A stretch of 64,000 nucleotides of DNA from CBDDHT01 sp965228615 (GCA_965228615.1 CBDDHT010000002.1:124001-188000); one strand, 5' to 3'. Positions 45,328 to 55,007 are shown, counted from the stretch's first letter. Made by a program: numbers and translations. Notes: generated by a model from the letters alone, not told the origin.

Positions 45328-47430
45328 CTACTTTTGCACCTGCAGAGCGGCGGCAGACTTTGCGAACCGGGCCAGATTGACGAACTCGGCGCGATAGCCA
45401 AACACGTCCTTGCCCTTCGCGTCCTGGGCAAGCGCGATGACGTCATCATAGGAAAACGTACCGGTGTATCGACCGCCGCGAAGCAGTTGCCCAAAGGCTG
45501 CAACAGATGCAGAAAACCTTGCCTCCTGAGGGGCCGCGTCGATTGATTTGGCGGCCTGCTCGCGTTTGATTGGGGTCGCAACGAGTTTGCTGGTATCGGA
45601 TTCGGGCAGCTTGTAACGAATCTTCAAGAAGGCATACTCGCTCGTTCCGGTTTTAGCCTCTTTCTGCTCGGCGTCAGCTGCACCGTAGCGCAGATTATCA
45701 ACCAGCCGTGCGTTTGAGTTCTTAGGCGTGATCTCGTACAGCGCGGTGACGGTGTGCCCAGATCCGATATCGCCCGCGTCCACTTTGTCATTGTTGAAAT
45801 CTTCACGCTTGAGCACGCGTGTTTCATATCCGATCAACCGATATTCGGAGACTGTCGCCGGATTGAACTCCATCTGGATCTTGACGTCCTTGGCGATGGT
45901 GAACAATGTGCCGCTCGTTTCTTCGACCAGCACTTTGCGGGCTTCGTTCAAGGTATCGATGTAGGCGGCAGTTCCATTACCGTTCTGGGCAAGCGTCTGC
46001 ATCAAGCGATCATTGTAATTCCCACGACCGAAGCCGAGGACCGACAGAAAGATCCCTGACTTGCGCTTCCGTTCCACGAAGCTCTTGAGTTCTTCAGGAT
46101 TTTGAATGCCGACATTGAAGTCACCATCCGTTGCCAGGATGACCCGGTTCACCGCTTCCTTGTCAAACGTCTGTTCGGCGAGCTGATAGGCCTGTCTGAT
46201 GCCCTCTCCGCCTGCCGTCGAGCCACCGGCATGAAGGTTGTTCAATGCACTGAGGATCTTTGATTTGTCTTTGGCCTTTGTCGGTTGAAGTACGGTTCCC
46301 GCCCGTCCCGCATAGGTCACGATCGATACTGTGTCTTCGGCATCGAGTCGCTCGAGGAGAAGCTTCATGGCGTTGCGAAGGAGCGGAAGCTTGTTAGGCG
46401 CGTTCATCGAGCCCGATGTGTCGAGCAGAAACACCAGGTTTGCACGTGGCCGCTGATCGGCCTGTAGCTCATAGCCCTTGATGCCCACATGGACGAGCTT
46501 CGTACCCGCATTCCATGGCGTCGGCATGACCGTAATCGAGGACTTGAAAGGTTTGGCCTGGTCGGTTGGCGCCGCATAGTCGTAAGGGAAATAATTGATC
46601 AGTTCCTCAACCCGAACCGCATTTTTTTGAGGGAGAACGTTTCGGTTCAATGAACTCCGTACATACGCGTAGGAAGCTGTATCGACATCGATTGAAAAGG
46701 TCGAAACCGGTTCTTCCGCCACAACTTTTAGAGGGTTTGATTCGAACGCAGTAAATCGATCCCGGCCCTGTTCCTGGAATCCTCCAGTGAGGGGGGCGTC
46801 GGCCGGTTTTGGGCTGGGTTGAATTGCGGGTTGCCTCAACTCAGCAATGCGGCCATCAGCAAAAAGCTTCGATTTGGAAGGTGCGAGCCGACCTCTTACT
46901 CTGTAGCCGCTTTCGGCGGCTGGTGCTTCTGCCGAAGATCGAGGGAGGGGGGCAACAGCAATCTGCCGTTGGACTTTGCCAAGATTGTTGAAGGCTTCAG
47001 CGTCTTGTTCAGCAACGATCCGCTGCTGCTTGATGGCCGTGTCTGTCTTATCGTCGCTTCTCTTCTCTTCGAGTTTGGTGGCAACGGTGTCCAAGTGTTT
47101 CGTCTCCGGTGCGGGACGCGTGAATTCCCAGAAGGGGTTTTGGAGGACGGCATTGGTGCTGAGAACTGCGAGCGCCAGGACTGCAAAGCTGGCTGTTCCC
47201 ATAAGTGCAGGTGATAGTCTCATCGGTCGTCTCCCGAAAATCGTCGTGAAAAAACCCCCGGCTTGTTCTTTCAGACGATCGTCGGTGTGACTTCCTTGGC
47301 CCGCATCGAGATTTTTTTTCTCGAATGCGCTGACGGCTTGTGCGATAGCGCGCTGCTTTTCCGCGTCGTCGGGCTTGGGCCTCGATTCGCGAGCGAGCGC
47401 CTCTCTCAATTTTTCGAGTTCATCCGTCAT
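45328..47430 (-). CDS. VWA-domain membrane protein (YfbK-like)
   Basis: The 700-residue product has a cytoplasmic N-terminus resembling an anti-sigma head, one membrane helix at about 70-92 (PALMGTASFAVLALAVLSTNAVL), a von Willebrand factor N-terminal region (TFSIDVDTASYAYVRSSLNRNVLPQ), the VWA domain with MIDAS DTSGSMNAP near 342, and a DUF3520-type C-terminus. It is probably periplasmic and metal-binding; the exact role is unknown. It overlaps the ECF sigma gene by 11 nt; sigma-VWA pairs of this type are common, so it may regulate or be regulated by that sigma factor. Confidence 0.87.
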   Translation of the reverse strand: MTDELEKLREALARESRPKPDDAEKQRAIAQAVSAFEKKNLDAGQGSHTDDRLKEQAGGFFTTIFGRRPMRLSPALMGTASFAVLALAVLSTNAVLQNPFWEFTRPAPETKHLDTVATKLEEKRSDDKTDTAIKQQRIVAEQDAEAFNNLGKVQRQIAVAPLPRSSAEAPAAESGYRVRGRLAPSKSKLFADGRIAELRQPAIQPSPKPADAPLTGGFQEQGRDRFTAFESNPLKVVAEEPVSTFSIDVDTASYAYVRSSLNRNVLPQKNAVRVEELINYFPYDYAAPTDQAKPFKSSITVMPTPWNAGTKLVHVGIKGYELQADQRPRANLVFLLDTSGSMNAPNKLPLLRNAMKLLLERLDAEDTVSIVTYAGRAGTVLQPTKAKDKSKILSALNNLHAGGSTAGGEGIRQAYQLAEQTFDKEAVNRVILATDGDFNVGIQNPEELKSFVERKRKSGIFLSVLGFGRGNYNDRLMQTLAQNGNGTAAYIDTLNEARKVLVEETSGTLFTIAKDVKIQMEFNPATVSEYRLIGYETRVLKREDFNNDKVDAGDIGSGHTVTALYEITPKNSNARLVDNLRYGAADAEQKEAKTGTSEYAFLKIRYKLPESDTSKLVATPIKREQAAKSIDAAPQEARFSASVAAFGQLLRGGRYTGTFSYDDVIALAQDAKGKDVFGYRAEFVNLARFAKSAAALQVQK

Positions 47431-47962
47431 GGAACGTATCCACTAACTCTTTGAGTTTCTTGCGGACTTTGTGCATCCGCCAGGACACCGTGCTCTCAGC
47501 GCATCCAAGAGCACGTGCCGCGTCCGCATGGTTCAAGTCTTCGCCAAGAACAAGTAAGGCTGTCTCGCGCAATTGAGGCGGTAGCCCTTGGATTGTCTCG
47601 TTTAGCCAGTCGCGTCGCTCAGCATCGTGACGTGTATCGGCGTCATCACGCTCACGGAAAACGGCATAATTGTCTTGCAGCGTGTGAGCGGTCTTCTGTC
47701 GCCTGGCAAAGTCACGGCACGCATTGATGACGACCCTGTATAGCCAGGTCGAAAACTGGCTCTTGCCGCGGAATGACGCGATCTTGTCGGCGAGTGACAG
47801 GCAGACATCCTGCGCAATATCGGCGCCGTCCGCTTCATTTCCCGTAAAGCGTACCGCGATGCGATAGACGGTATCGTAGTGTCGTTCCAGGATTTCCTGG
47901 AACGCTTCTTTGTCGCCGTTGCCGGCGCGTCTGGCCAATTCGAGGTCCGTCATGACGCCCAT
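47420..47962 (-). CDS. ECF-type RNA polymerase sigma factor
   Basis: The 180-residue product has sigma region 2 (LERHYDTVYRIAVRFTGNEADGADIAQDVCLSL ... FRGKSQFSTWLYRVVINACRDFARR) and region 4 (LPPQLRETALLVLGEDLNHADAARALGCAESTVSWRMHKVRKKL). It directs RNA polymerase to a small regulon, likely including its own operon with the VWA protein. Two starts are possible (ATG 47962, or ATG three codons later). Confidence 0.92.
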   Translation of the reverse strand: MGVMTDLELARRAGNGDKEAFQEILERHYDTVYRIAVRFTGNEADGADIAQDVCLSLADKIASFRGKSQFSTWLYRVVINACRDFARRQKTAHTLQDNYAVFRERDDADTRHDAERRDWLNETIQGLPPQLRETALLVLGEDLNHADAARALGCAESTVSWRMHKVRKKLKELVDTFHDG

Positions 47963-48109
47963 ACTTTAAGCCTTAGACGCGTGTGCGAACGGATTCCTTG
48001 GTTCCTCTGGGAAAAAAATTTCAGACTGCTTATGACCGAGCAACGAATGACAGGCGCTGTGCGCGATCTCGACTCGCCTTCAACAGCTCTTGGGCAGACG
48101 CATGTCGCT

Positions 48110-49948
48110 CTAATTCACTGTGAACTCGATGCGGCGGTTTTTGGCGCGTCCTGCCGCCGATTTATTGTCGGCTATTGGCTTTGACTCGCCATATCCGACG
48201 GCGCTGAGGCGAGTTCCATCAATGCCGGCCGACACGAAGTAGTCCAAAACGGCCTGAGCGCGTTTGAGTGACAATCGCTCATTACCAGCTGCCGAACCGC
48301 TTGAGTCCGTATGGCCTTCAACAGCGATATTGACGGTTTTGCATGACTTGGCAGCCTCGACCAGTTTGCCGAGGGTCGGTAATGCTCGCTTATCGATCTC
48401 GGCACGACCGATTTTGAAGCGGATGACACCCTTCGATGCGATGCCATCGAGTTTTTGCTCGCAGGCATCGGCGATCGCCTTGCGTTTGGCTTTCGCCTCG
48501 GTAGCCAATCGTGCTTTTTCCTCAGCCATGCGTTTTGCTTCGGCCTCGGCAGCCAGTCGAGCCTTTTCCTCGGCCATGCGCTTTGCTTCGGCTTCAGCCT
48601 TGAGACGCGCGGCCTCGTCTGCTTTGCGTTTGGCTTCCGCTTCGGCAGCCAGTCGAGCCTTTTCCTCGGCCATGCGCTTTGCTTCGGCTTCAGCCTTGAG
48701 ACGCGCGGCCTCGTCTGCTTTGCGTTTGGCTTCCGCTTCGGCAGCCAGGCGTGCCTTTTCCTCGGCCATGCGTTTTGCTTCGGCTTCAGCCTTCAGGCGG
48801 GCAGCTTCTTCGGCTTTGCGTTTAGCTTCGGCTTCGGCGGCCAGGCGTGCCTTTTCCTCGGCCATGCGCTTTGCTTCGGCTTCGGCCTTCAGGCGGGCAG
48901 CTTCCTCTGCTTTGCGTTTGGCTTCCGCTTCGGCAGCCAGGCGTGCCTTTTCCTCGGCCATGCGCTTTGCTTCGGCTTCGGCCTTCAGGCGGGCAGCTTC
49001 TTCGGCTTTGCGTTTAGCTACGGCTTCGGCGGCCAGGCGTGCCTTTTCCTCGGCCATGCGCTTTGCTTCGGCTTCGGCCTTCAGGCGGGCAGCTTCTTCG
49101 GCTTTGCGTTTAGCTTCCGCTTCGGCGGCCAGGCGTGCCTTTTCCTCGGCCATGCGCTTTGCTTCGGCTTCGGCCTTCAGGCGGGCAGCTTCTTCGGCTT
49201 TGCGTTTAGCTTCGGCTTCGGCGGCCAGGCGTGCCTTTTCCTCGGCCATGCGCTTTGCTTCGGCTTCGGCCTTCAGGCGGGCAGCTTCCTCTGCTTTGCG
49301 TTTGGCTTCCGCTTCGGCGGCCAGGCGTGCCTTTTCCTCAGCCAAGCGCTTTGCTTCGGCTTCGGCCTTCAGGTGGGCAGCTTCTTCGGCTTTGCGTTTA
49401 GCTTCCGCTTCGGCGGCCAGGCGTGCCTTTTCCTCAGCCAAGCGCTTTGCTTCGGCTTCGGCCTTCAGGCGGGCAGCTTCTTCGGCTTTGCGTTTGGCTT
49501 CCGCTTCGGCGGCCAGACGTGCCTTTTCCTCGGCCATGCGCTTTGCTTCGGCTTCGGCCTTCAGGCGGGCAGCTTCTTCGGCAATACGTTTCGCTTCTTC
49601 CTCGGCAGCCCTTTTTTCCGCTTCGTCAGCTGCAGCTTCGACTTCCGCTCTTTTATCGGCTTTGGATTGATTCATACGTTCTGTGAAGCAATCGGCAAGG
49701 ACACGCCAGCTTGGTTCAAGGGGTGCTTCGAAGGCTAAGAGGCAGCCCTGGCGCCACTCTTCAGGGAGGAATTTCCATGATGCGACGATCTCTTGCCGCG
49801 CTACGCCTTCATAGAGTCGGCATTGACCGGCCGCACTATCTCGTGCGCAGATTGTTGAGATCGACCAGTCGGGAAGAGTCTGAGCCGTTGCTGACGCGCT
49901 GGCACCAAGAACGCCTGCAATCAGCATGGCAACACGAGCAGAGTTCAT
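48110..49948 (-). CDS. OmpA-family protein with long Ala/Glu/Lys repeat coiled coil
   Basis: The 612-residue product has a signal peptide (1-23), a cysteine-containing N-terminal domain to about 95, then about 400 residues of a charged helix made of 11 copies of a 32-residue unit (two 16-residue halves, ARLKAEAEAKRMAEEK and ARLAAEAEAKRKAEEA). An OmpA-like peptidoglycan-binding domain closes it (VEGHTDSSGSAAGNERLSLKRAQAVLDYF, GYGESKPIADN, NRRIEF). It would bridge from the envelope to the cell wall, with the helix as a ruler or stalk. GAGGAAGG precedes ATG 49948. Confidence 0.88.
   Translation of the reverse strand: MNSARVAMLIAGVLGASASATAQTLPDWSISTICARDSAAGQCRLYEGVARQEIVASWKFLPEEWRQGCLLAFEAPLEPSWRVLADCFTERMNQSKADKRAEVEAAADEAEKRAAEEEAKRIAEEAARLKAEAEAKRMAEEKARLAAEAEAKRKAEEAARLKAEAEAKRLAEEKARLAAEAEAKRKAEEAAHLKAEAEAKRLAEEKARLAAEAEAKRKAEEAARLKAEAEAKRMAEEKARLAAEAEAKRKAEEAARLKAEAEAKRMAEEKARLAAEAEAKRKAEEAARLKAEAEAKRMAEEKARLAAEAVAKRKAEEAARLKAEAEAKRMAEEKARLAAEAEAKRKAEEAARLKAEAEAKRMAEEKARLAAEAEAKRKAEEAARLKAEAEAKRMAEEKARLAAEAEAKRKADEAARLKAEAEAKRMAEEKARLAAEAEAKRKADEAARLKAEAEAKRMAEEKARLAAEAEAKRMAEEKARLATEAKAKRKAIADACEQKLDGIASKGVIRFKIGRAEIDKRALPTLGKLVEAAKSCKTVNIAVEGHTDSSGSAAGNERLSLKRAQAVLDYFVSAGIDGTRLSAVGYGESKPIADNKSAAGRAKNRRIEFTVN
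48482..49585 (-). repeat. 96-bp tandem repeat, 11 copies plus a half
   Basis: The repeat codes for the 32-residue unit of the OmpA-family protein and has an internal 48-bp half-period. Copies differ by a few bases (for example M/L and E/D variants, one Glu to Val), and some neighbours are almost identical, so recent unequal exchange is likely. Long open frames on the other strand are a by-product of the repeat. Confidence 0.9.
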
Positions 49949-50124
49949 GGTCGTTTCCTTCCTCAGGGCCTTCGCCCAGTCCCAAAGATTATTGCTTTCA
50001 GCCCATTTTTTAGGCTTGGATCCTACGTCGATGTCAACCGGAACCAAAGAATGGCTTGGACAGGACCGAAATGAAAGTGCGTTCAATGATTGGGAGGAAC
50101 ACCGATTTGAGATCCTCACCGCCG

Positions 50125-50745
50125 TTACGATTGCTCGGCGGACAAGACTCTTTGGACGGCATCGCGTTCATTCATCCGGCCCATATGTTCGTGGACCTTC
50201 GGGAACTTTGTTGAATCGACTCCATCGCCCTTCAGCCAGCCGGCAATCGTAAAGAGATAGGCATCGGCGATCGAGTACGACTCGCCCATGACCCACGGGC
50301 CTTTGAACATCTCGCCTTCAATGAGATCGAAGCAGGCTGCCATTGTTGTCGGGACCTTCTGCTTCATATCTGCCAGCGAGCCTGCTTCGTCAGCCCATCT
50401 GCTTCCCCGCATCTTATGAGCATGAGCAACATGTACGGTAGAGCACAAGTAGCTGTTGAATGCCTGAATCTCAGCAAATGCGAATGGATCGTCCAGCGGT
50501 GCGAGATTGGCGTCCGGGTAGGTTTGCGCAATGTATGCAAGGATGGCGGGCGTCTCGGTCAGGGTACCGCGGTCCGTTATCAGAGCCGGAACGCGGCCTT
50601 TGGGATTGACGGCTAGGTAATCCGGTTGCGTCTGCTGACCTGAACCGAAGTCGAGCCTGTTCGCCTCATATGGCTGGCCCGTTTCCTCCAGTGCAATATG
50701 AGACGCTCGCGCACAAGTTCCTGGCGCATAGAACAATTTTAGCAT
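50125..50745 (-). CDS. Glutathione S-transferase family protein
   Basis: The 206-residue product has the beta-class GST opening MLKLFYAPGTCARASHIALEETG with the cysteine typical of bacterial beta GSTs (C11), then NPKGRVPALI, TETPAILAYIA and the helical domain (SIADAYLFTIAGWL). It conjugates or reduces with glutathione in the cytoplasm. It is the third GST of the window and keeps cysteine where the 30-kb GST has selenocysteine. No operon partner is evident. Confidence 0.9.
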   Translation of the reverse strand: MLKLFYAPGTCARASHIALEETGQPYEANRLDFGSGQQTQPDYLAVNPKGRVPALITDRGTLTETPAILAYIAQTYPDANLAPLDDPFAFAEIQAFNSYLCSTVHVAHAHKMRGSRWADEAGSLADMKQKVPTTMAACFDLIEGEMFKGPWVMGESYSIADAYLFTIAGWLKGDGVDSTKFPKVHEHMGRMNERDAVQRVLSAEQS

Positions 50746-50950
50746 CGAAGATGATCCCTTTTCCCGGATTTGCTGAACGTAACCGTAGCCTGAATTCTGG
50801 CAGCAAGTTTTAGTTCAAGCGATCGGGCTGGACCACCCTCTCCAACGCATAGGTCAATTCCCGCCGACGAGTGCTGTGAGAGTAGGTGGAAAGTAGGCTC
50901 TCAATCGAGCAATTCAGACGAGCGTGCCGTCAAGTTCAAACGCCGAGCAT

Positions 50951-50990
50951 TTGACAAAAGAAGAAGCCGGCCCCTTTCGGGACCGGCTTC
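50951..50990 (-). terminator. Rho-independent terminator of the porin gene
   Basis: A 12-bp stem with a GAAA tetraloop (50963-50990), read on the minus strand, is followed by TTCTTTTG. It stands about 30 nt after the porin stop. Confidence 0.8.
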
Positions 50991-51019
50991 GCGTTTGTGT
51001 CAGACTGTTGTCGGTTCGA

Positions 51020-52417
51020 TCAGAATTTGATCTTTGCGCCGACTTGGATCTGGAACTGCTCTTCGAGAACCAGGCCACCCGTCTGGAAGTTCTGGCCATT
51101 CTGTCCGGAGGAGATGCCCTGGACGGAAGGATCGAGGTGCCGGAAGCTCGTCCACAGCTGCATGGCAGCTTTGTCGATGTCCTGCACGAAGCCGAAGCCC
51201 CAGGTTTCCATCTCGGTATCGACGACCTCGAACGTGTTGCCAGCCTGGCTGAGGTTGGCGATGGTCGAACCGACACCGGCGTCATCCGATGCGCGATACT
51301 CACCGAAGATCGTGGTGGCACCGAGTTCACGGAACATCATGCGACGCTTGATACCAGCTTGAATGTACCAAGTGGTCGGATCCGGACGGGTCGTCACACC
51401 GGAAAGTGCGGTCGGGGCGAATTGATTGTTGAACTCATCCCTAAATCCGCCGAAGTAGGCATAAAGGCCTGTCGGGGTGTGCATGACCGAGATTGAACCG
51501 GCGAGACGCTCGAAGTCGGTCTCGACTTGGCGGCAAGGACCTGCACCAGCAGCGAAGCCATTCAGAGCCGTCAGACCTGGCTGGCCACAAGCCTGCATAT
51601 CGTTGTCTTCGTCTTCATCGGTATTCCAGTGATAGCCGATGCCACCGACAACCCGAATGGAGTTCCATTCTTTCTTGTAGCGGATCGCGACGTCGGCAAC
51701 ATCATCTTCGCCCCAAGAAGCTGAGAAGACGAAGCCTGCCAGCGAAGGCGTATCATAGCGGATGATATCACCACGGCTGGTATCACCATTGCGCTCCAGA
51801 GCGCCGAGGGTGAGGTTGACGAGACCGCCAGCACCTGTGACGCCTTTGAGGCGGTTGAAGAAGCCACGGCCATTAAATGCCACCGCGCCACCTTGAGGCG
51901 TGCCGGCAATGTTCAGAAGCGTAATATCGTCCGTTGCAGGTGAGTAACGACCCATCCACAAAGTACCGAGACGATCGCTCTTCAAATAGAGAGCTGCCTT
52001 ACGAAGGCCGAGCACACCATCACCATTCTCGTTCGGGGCGCCATCGCTCTTCTGACTAACGGCAGAACCGGCGGCGCTTTGAGCCGAGATTTCGATCAGG
52101 AAGCCAGACGACCAGCCAGGCTTGAATTTCGCAGAACCTGTGAAACGGAAGCGCGTATTGCTTTCCGTGTTGTCCACGATATATGCGTCCGTGTCATCGC
52201 CATCGTCCCAGATCAGCAAAACCTTGTTCACTTGACCTGAAAGTTTGACGGAAACCTTCCGGTTTCCCTTGCGGACCGTCGTTGCTTCGAGTTCAGCAAC
52301 GCGCTCTTCGAGGTCGGCGCAGCAGTCGCCGCCCAAATCAGCTGCTTGAGCTGGTGTCAGGGCAATCCCGCCCATCATCAATCCGGCTACTGCCGTTGCT
52401 GTTAGAATGTTACGCAT
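51020..52417 (-). CDS. Outer-membrane porin
   Basis: The 465-residue product has a signal peptide (1-25, MRNILTATAVAGLMMGGIAL then cleavage at AQA), a short coiled-coil with C-C (GGDCCADLEERVAELEATTV), and a beta-barrel with alternating strands ending in the C-terminal phenylalanine (VGAKIKF) needed for outer-membrane insertion. Strands such as VSVKLSGQVNKVLLIWDDG are typical of Hyphomicrobiales porins. It should allow general diffusion of solutes. GGGGGACAATCC precedes ATG 52417, and a strong terminator follows the gene. Confidence 0.9.
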   Translation of the reverse strand: MRNILTATAVAGLMMGGIALTPAQAADLGGDCCADLEERVAELEATTVRKGNRKVSVKLSGQVNKVLLIWDDGDDTDAYIVDNTESNTRFRFTGSAKFKPGWSSGFLIEISAQSAAGSAVSQKSDGAPNENGDGVLGLRKAALYLKSDRLGTLWMGRYSPATDDITLLNIAGTPQGGAVAFNGRGFFNRLKGVTGAGGLVNLTLGALERNGDTSRGDIIRYDTPSLAGFVFSASWGEDDVADVAIRYKKEWNSIRVVGGIGYHWNTDEDEDNDMQACGQPGLTALNGFAAGAGPCRQVETDFERLAGSISVMHTPTGLYAYFGGFRDEFNNQFAPTALSGVTTRPDPTTWYIQAGIKRRMMFRELGATTIFGEYRASDDAGVGSTIANLSQAGNTFEVVDTEMETWGFGFVQDIDKAAMQLWTSFRHLDPSVQGISSGQNGQNFQTGGLVLEEQFQIQVGAKIKF

Positions 52418-52730
52418 TGGATTGTCCCCCAATCACCGTAAGTGCCAATTTCATCATCCGAGAACCACTTAGACGCAGGCTCATTAGGATTGCCAGTCAA
52501 ATCGCAACCTCTGTTGTAATTTTGTCTGCGTGTCTGTGGCAGAAGCGCAACATCGCCTCGGATCCCATCCCAAGTGCAGGCTTTCTGGGCCTAGTAGACG
52601 GCCAAACCGTGTCGATCGAAACCGAATCCCACTTTTTTGGTTATGGATTCCTTGCACATTTGGCGAATCGGTTCGAAACGAAGCAAATAAGCTGCTTAGA
52701 CCTCTTTTCCGCGGCAGCCGTAGTGCCGAT
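52418..52730. other. Intergenic region upstream of the porin gene
   Basis: No gene is recognised. It should hold the porin promoter. Small frames on both strands are shadows of the porin or oxidoreductase genes or too short to judge. Confidence 0.4.
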
Positions 52731-53744
52731 TCACACTTTGCGGAGTTCCGGCAGGAGTTCGGTGGAGAATAAGTGCATTGCTTCCTTGGCAGGCCCGACA
52801 GGCATCCCGGCCCAGTGAGATCGGACAACGAGATGGTTGATTCCAAGCGTCTCCCAATAGGGCTTGAGCTGTTCGTAACATTCCTCCGGGGAACCGAGCA
52901 CGAACCGGTTGGCGAAGAGGTCTTCAGGAGATTGGTCGAACGTTTCACCCTTCGGCATGACCTTGTCCTGCCCCCACTTGGCATAGTCCTGATATTTGCC
53001 AAACAGGTAGGGGCCGGCGATTTCCACGGCTGTCGCACGATCTTTCGCGCAGAATATTTCTTTGATTGCCGGAAGTTCGCAGTCCTGTGATTTGCCATGG
53101 CGGTCGAGTTCGGCGCGATAGAGCGCGACATGGCGAGCAATCGTTTCCAGCTTGGAATGGGGGTTGATGAACCAGGCATCTCCCATACGAGCGGCGCGCG
53201 CGACGGCCTTGTCATTGTTTGCCGCGATCCAGATCGGGGGCCGTGGCTTCTGCACAGGACGAATGTTCATGCACACTTTGTCGAGCTTACACATCGGCCC
53301 TTCGTAGGACACTTCGTCTTCGGTCCAAAGGCGCTGCACAAGTTCCAGATACTCCTCAAATCGCTTGGCGCGCTGACCTTTCGGAACATTGAAAGCATCG
53401 AATTCGACATCCCGGTATCCCAGGCCGACACCGAAAACAAAGTTGCCTCGGGCAATGACATCCAGTGAAGCAACCGTCTCGGCCGTGCAGACCGGATTGT
53501 GCAGATTCAGCAGAAGAACGCCGAGACCGACCGTCATCTCGCCGGCTTCGGGGATCAGCCGCGACAGGAATGGAACGGTTTGAAGTTGCTTGTTGTTGCC
53601 TTCATTAAGATAGTGCTGACCGGTGAAAAGTGAGTCCCACCCATGGTCCCTTGCCACATGGACCATCTCTATTTGCTGGTCCAATGCCTGGACCATGTCG
53701 GTTTCGAGAGTTTGCTGGTTGGTAAGGAATAGGCCTACTTTCAT
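52731..53744 (-). CDS. LLM-class flavin-dependent oxidoreductase
   Basis: The 337-residue product has the luciferase-like monooxygenase barrel: WDSLFTGQHYLNEG near 35, VGLGVLLLNLHNPVCTAETVASLDVIARGNFVFGVGLGYRDVEFDAF, PPIWIAANNDKAVARAARMGDAWF. It uses FMNH2 or F420H2 to oxidise or reduce an unknown substrate. It ends with LRKV and stands alone on its strand. Confidence 0.88.
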   Translation of the reverse strand: MKVGLFLTNQQTLETDMVQALDQQIEMVHVARDHGWDSLFTGQHYLNEGNNKQLQTVPFLSRLIPEAGEMTVGLGVLLLNLHNPVCTAETVASLDVIARGNFVFGVGLGYRDVEFDAFNVPKGQRAKRFEEYLELVQRLWTEDEVSYEGPMCKLDKVCMNIRPVQKPRPPIWIAANNDKAVARAARMGDAWFINPHSKLETIARHVALYRAELDRHGKSQDCELPAIKEIFCAKDRATAVEIAGPYLFGKYQDYAKWGQDKVMPKGETFDQSPEDLFANRFVLGSPEECYEQLKPYWETLGINHLVVRSHWAGMPVGPAKEAMHLFSTELLPELRKV

Positions 53745-53999
53745 GAGGAAACCCGCTTGTAGAAGTGTCGAAGACTAACGAGCGTGCACCATACGCGATC
53801 CGACTGCGGCAGCAACGGCCCTGGAGAATTGGCCTGCGTTACAGCTAGGTTGGAACTCAGCGAGTGCAGAGACTGGAGAATAGAGATCGTGGCAGTGGGT
53901 CCGTCACTATGGGAAGAACTTCGGCCGGGGTATGGTTATCTATGGCGGCGGTTGACGGGATTTAAGCATGAGAACGAGGAGGATCGGTCGGAGACGATC
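53745..53999. other. Intergenic stretch between the oxidoreductase and dehalogenase-like genes
   Basis: It contains the promoter of the minus-strand oxidoreductase gene. A plus-strand frame from 53784 runs through it into the small membrane protein listed next, but has no good ribosome site before 53990. Confidence 0.35.
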
Positions 54000-54095
54000 A
54001 TGCTCAGCATCTTCCTTATCACCTTCATCCCCTGGCTGCCGATCATCTGGATGGCGCATCTGGTGAGGCTGACCCTGCGTCTCATTCTGCGGTGA
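54000..54095 (+). CDS. Possible 31-residue membrane peptide
   Basis: ATG 54000 has a perfect GGAG 6 nt upstream. The product (MLSIFLITFIPWLPIIWMAH and eleven more residues) is a single hydrophobic helix with a basic tail. The same frame is open upstream to 53784, so a longer form is possible. No homologue is known to me. Confidence 0.35.
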   Translation: MLSIFLITFIPWLPIIWMAHLVRLTLRLILR

Positions 54096-54216
54096 TTCAA
54101 TTTCATTCCGATTGTCAATTGCTTGATTGTCACGCTCGATCGGTCACGCAAGAATGGCGCAGATCTGGCAGCGCGCGGCCGCCCGACAGTTATCCGTTCC
54201 AATGGAGGAAACAGGC

Positions 54217-54921
54217 ATGCCAAAAGTACTACTCTTCGATACGTGGGGAACACTTGTCGACAATTACTCGATAGCCGACGTTATTGAGCCATATGTTGGC
54301 GAATCCAATATGGCGCAAAAAATCTCTCATGACTGGCGCTTTCAACAGAAATGGGCGATGTTTTATACGACGCTGTCCGACAGCTTCGTGCCGCATCCCA
54401 AGCTCAACGAGGCGTGCCTGCGATGGGCTTGCGACAAGCATGGTGTGCCGTTGACCGATGCTGAAATCACCGAAATCAACAACAACTACCACAAACTCCG
54501 GGCATATCCGGACGTTCTCGGCGCTCTCAAGTCCCTCAAGGAACAGGGGCTGATTCTCAAGATCGTCGCCAATCCGACGAAAAAGATGATCGAAGATCAT
54601 TCTGCGTATGCTGGAACGGCCGAATATATCGACGAAATCATCTCATCGGGCGAAGAGGCACTGGCGTTCAAGCCGTCGCCGAAGGTCTATGAGCTTGGTA
54701 TGGAACGTGCCGGTTGTGCCAAGGAAGATATCCTCTGGGTCACGGGACACTTCTGGGAAATCGTTGGTGCGGTGCGCCAGGGCTTGAATTGCGCTTGGAC
54801 GAACCGTGCCTGGCAGCCACAGCTGCAGATCGGTGTCGAGCCGACCTATAACGTGAAGAGCCTGCAGGAGCTTGCGGACGTTCTTGCCAAGGAAAAGGCA
54901 GAACGTACGGCTGCAGAATAG
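54217..54921 (+). CDS. Haloacid dehalogenase-like hydrolase (type II haloacid dehalogenase group)
   Basis: The 234-residue product starts MPKVLLFDTWGTLVDN, with nucleophile D8 in the position seen in L-2-haloacid dehalogenases (FDxYGTLxD). It contains KIVANPTKKMIEDH (motif II region) and later FKPSPKVYELGMERAG and VTGHFWEIVGA. The substrate could be a 2-haloacid or a phosphate ester. GGAGG precedes ATG 54217. It is convergent with the GrdB-like selenoprotein gene. Confidence 0.85.
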   Translation: MPKVLLFDTWGTLVDNYSIADVIEPYVGESNMAQKISHDWRFQQKWAMFYTTLSDSFVPHPKLNEACLRWACDKHGVPLTDAEITEINNNYHKLRAYPDVLGALKSLKEQGLILKIVANPTKKMIEDHSAYAGTAEYIDEIISSGEEALAFKPSPKVYELGMERAGCAKEDILWVTGHFWEIVGAVRQGLNCAWTNRAWQPQLQIGVEPTYNVKSLQELADVLAKEKAERTAAE

Positions 54922-55007
54922 AGCTGGCAGAATTCTGGGCGCAGAATTGAGGGCCGAGAGTCGATTACGACGCTCGGCCCACTCTATTTTGCGCTGAAAG
55001 GCGACGA

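Noticed and set aside
48264..49738. Long open frames of 468 and 427 codons on the plus strand
   Set aside because: They are antisense to the OmpA repeat. The periodic composition keeps two other frames free of stops. They have no ribosome site and no domain.
52484..53215. Minus-strand frame of 243 codons
   Set aside because: It is a shadow of the LLM oxidoreductase gene in another frame, arginine- and serine-rich, without a domain.
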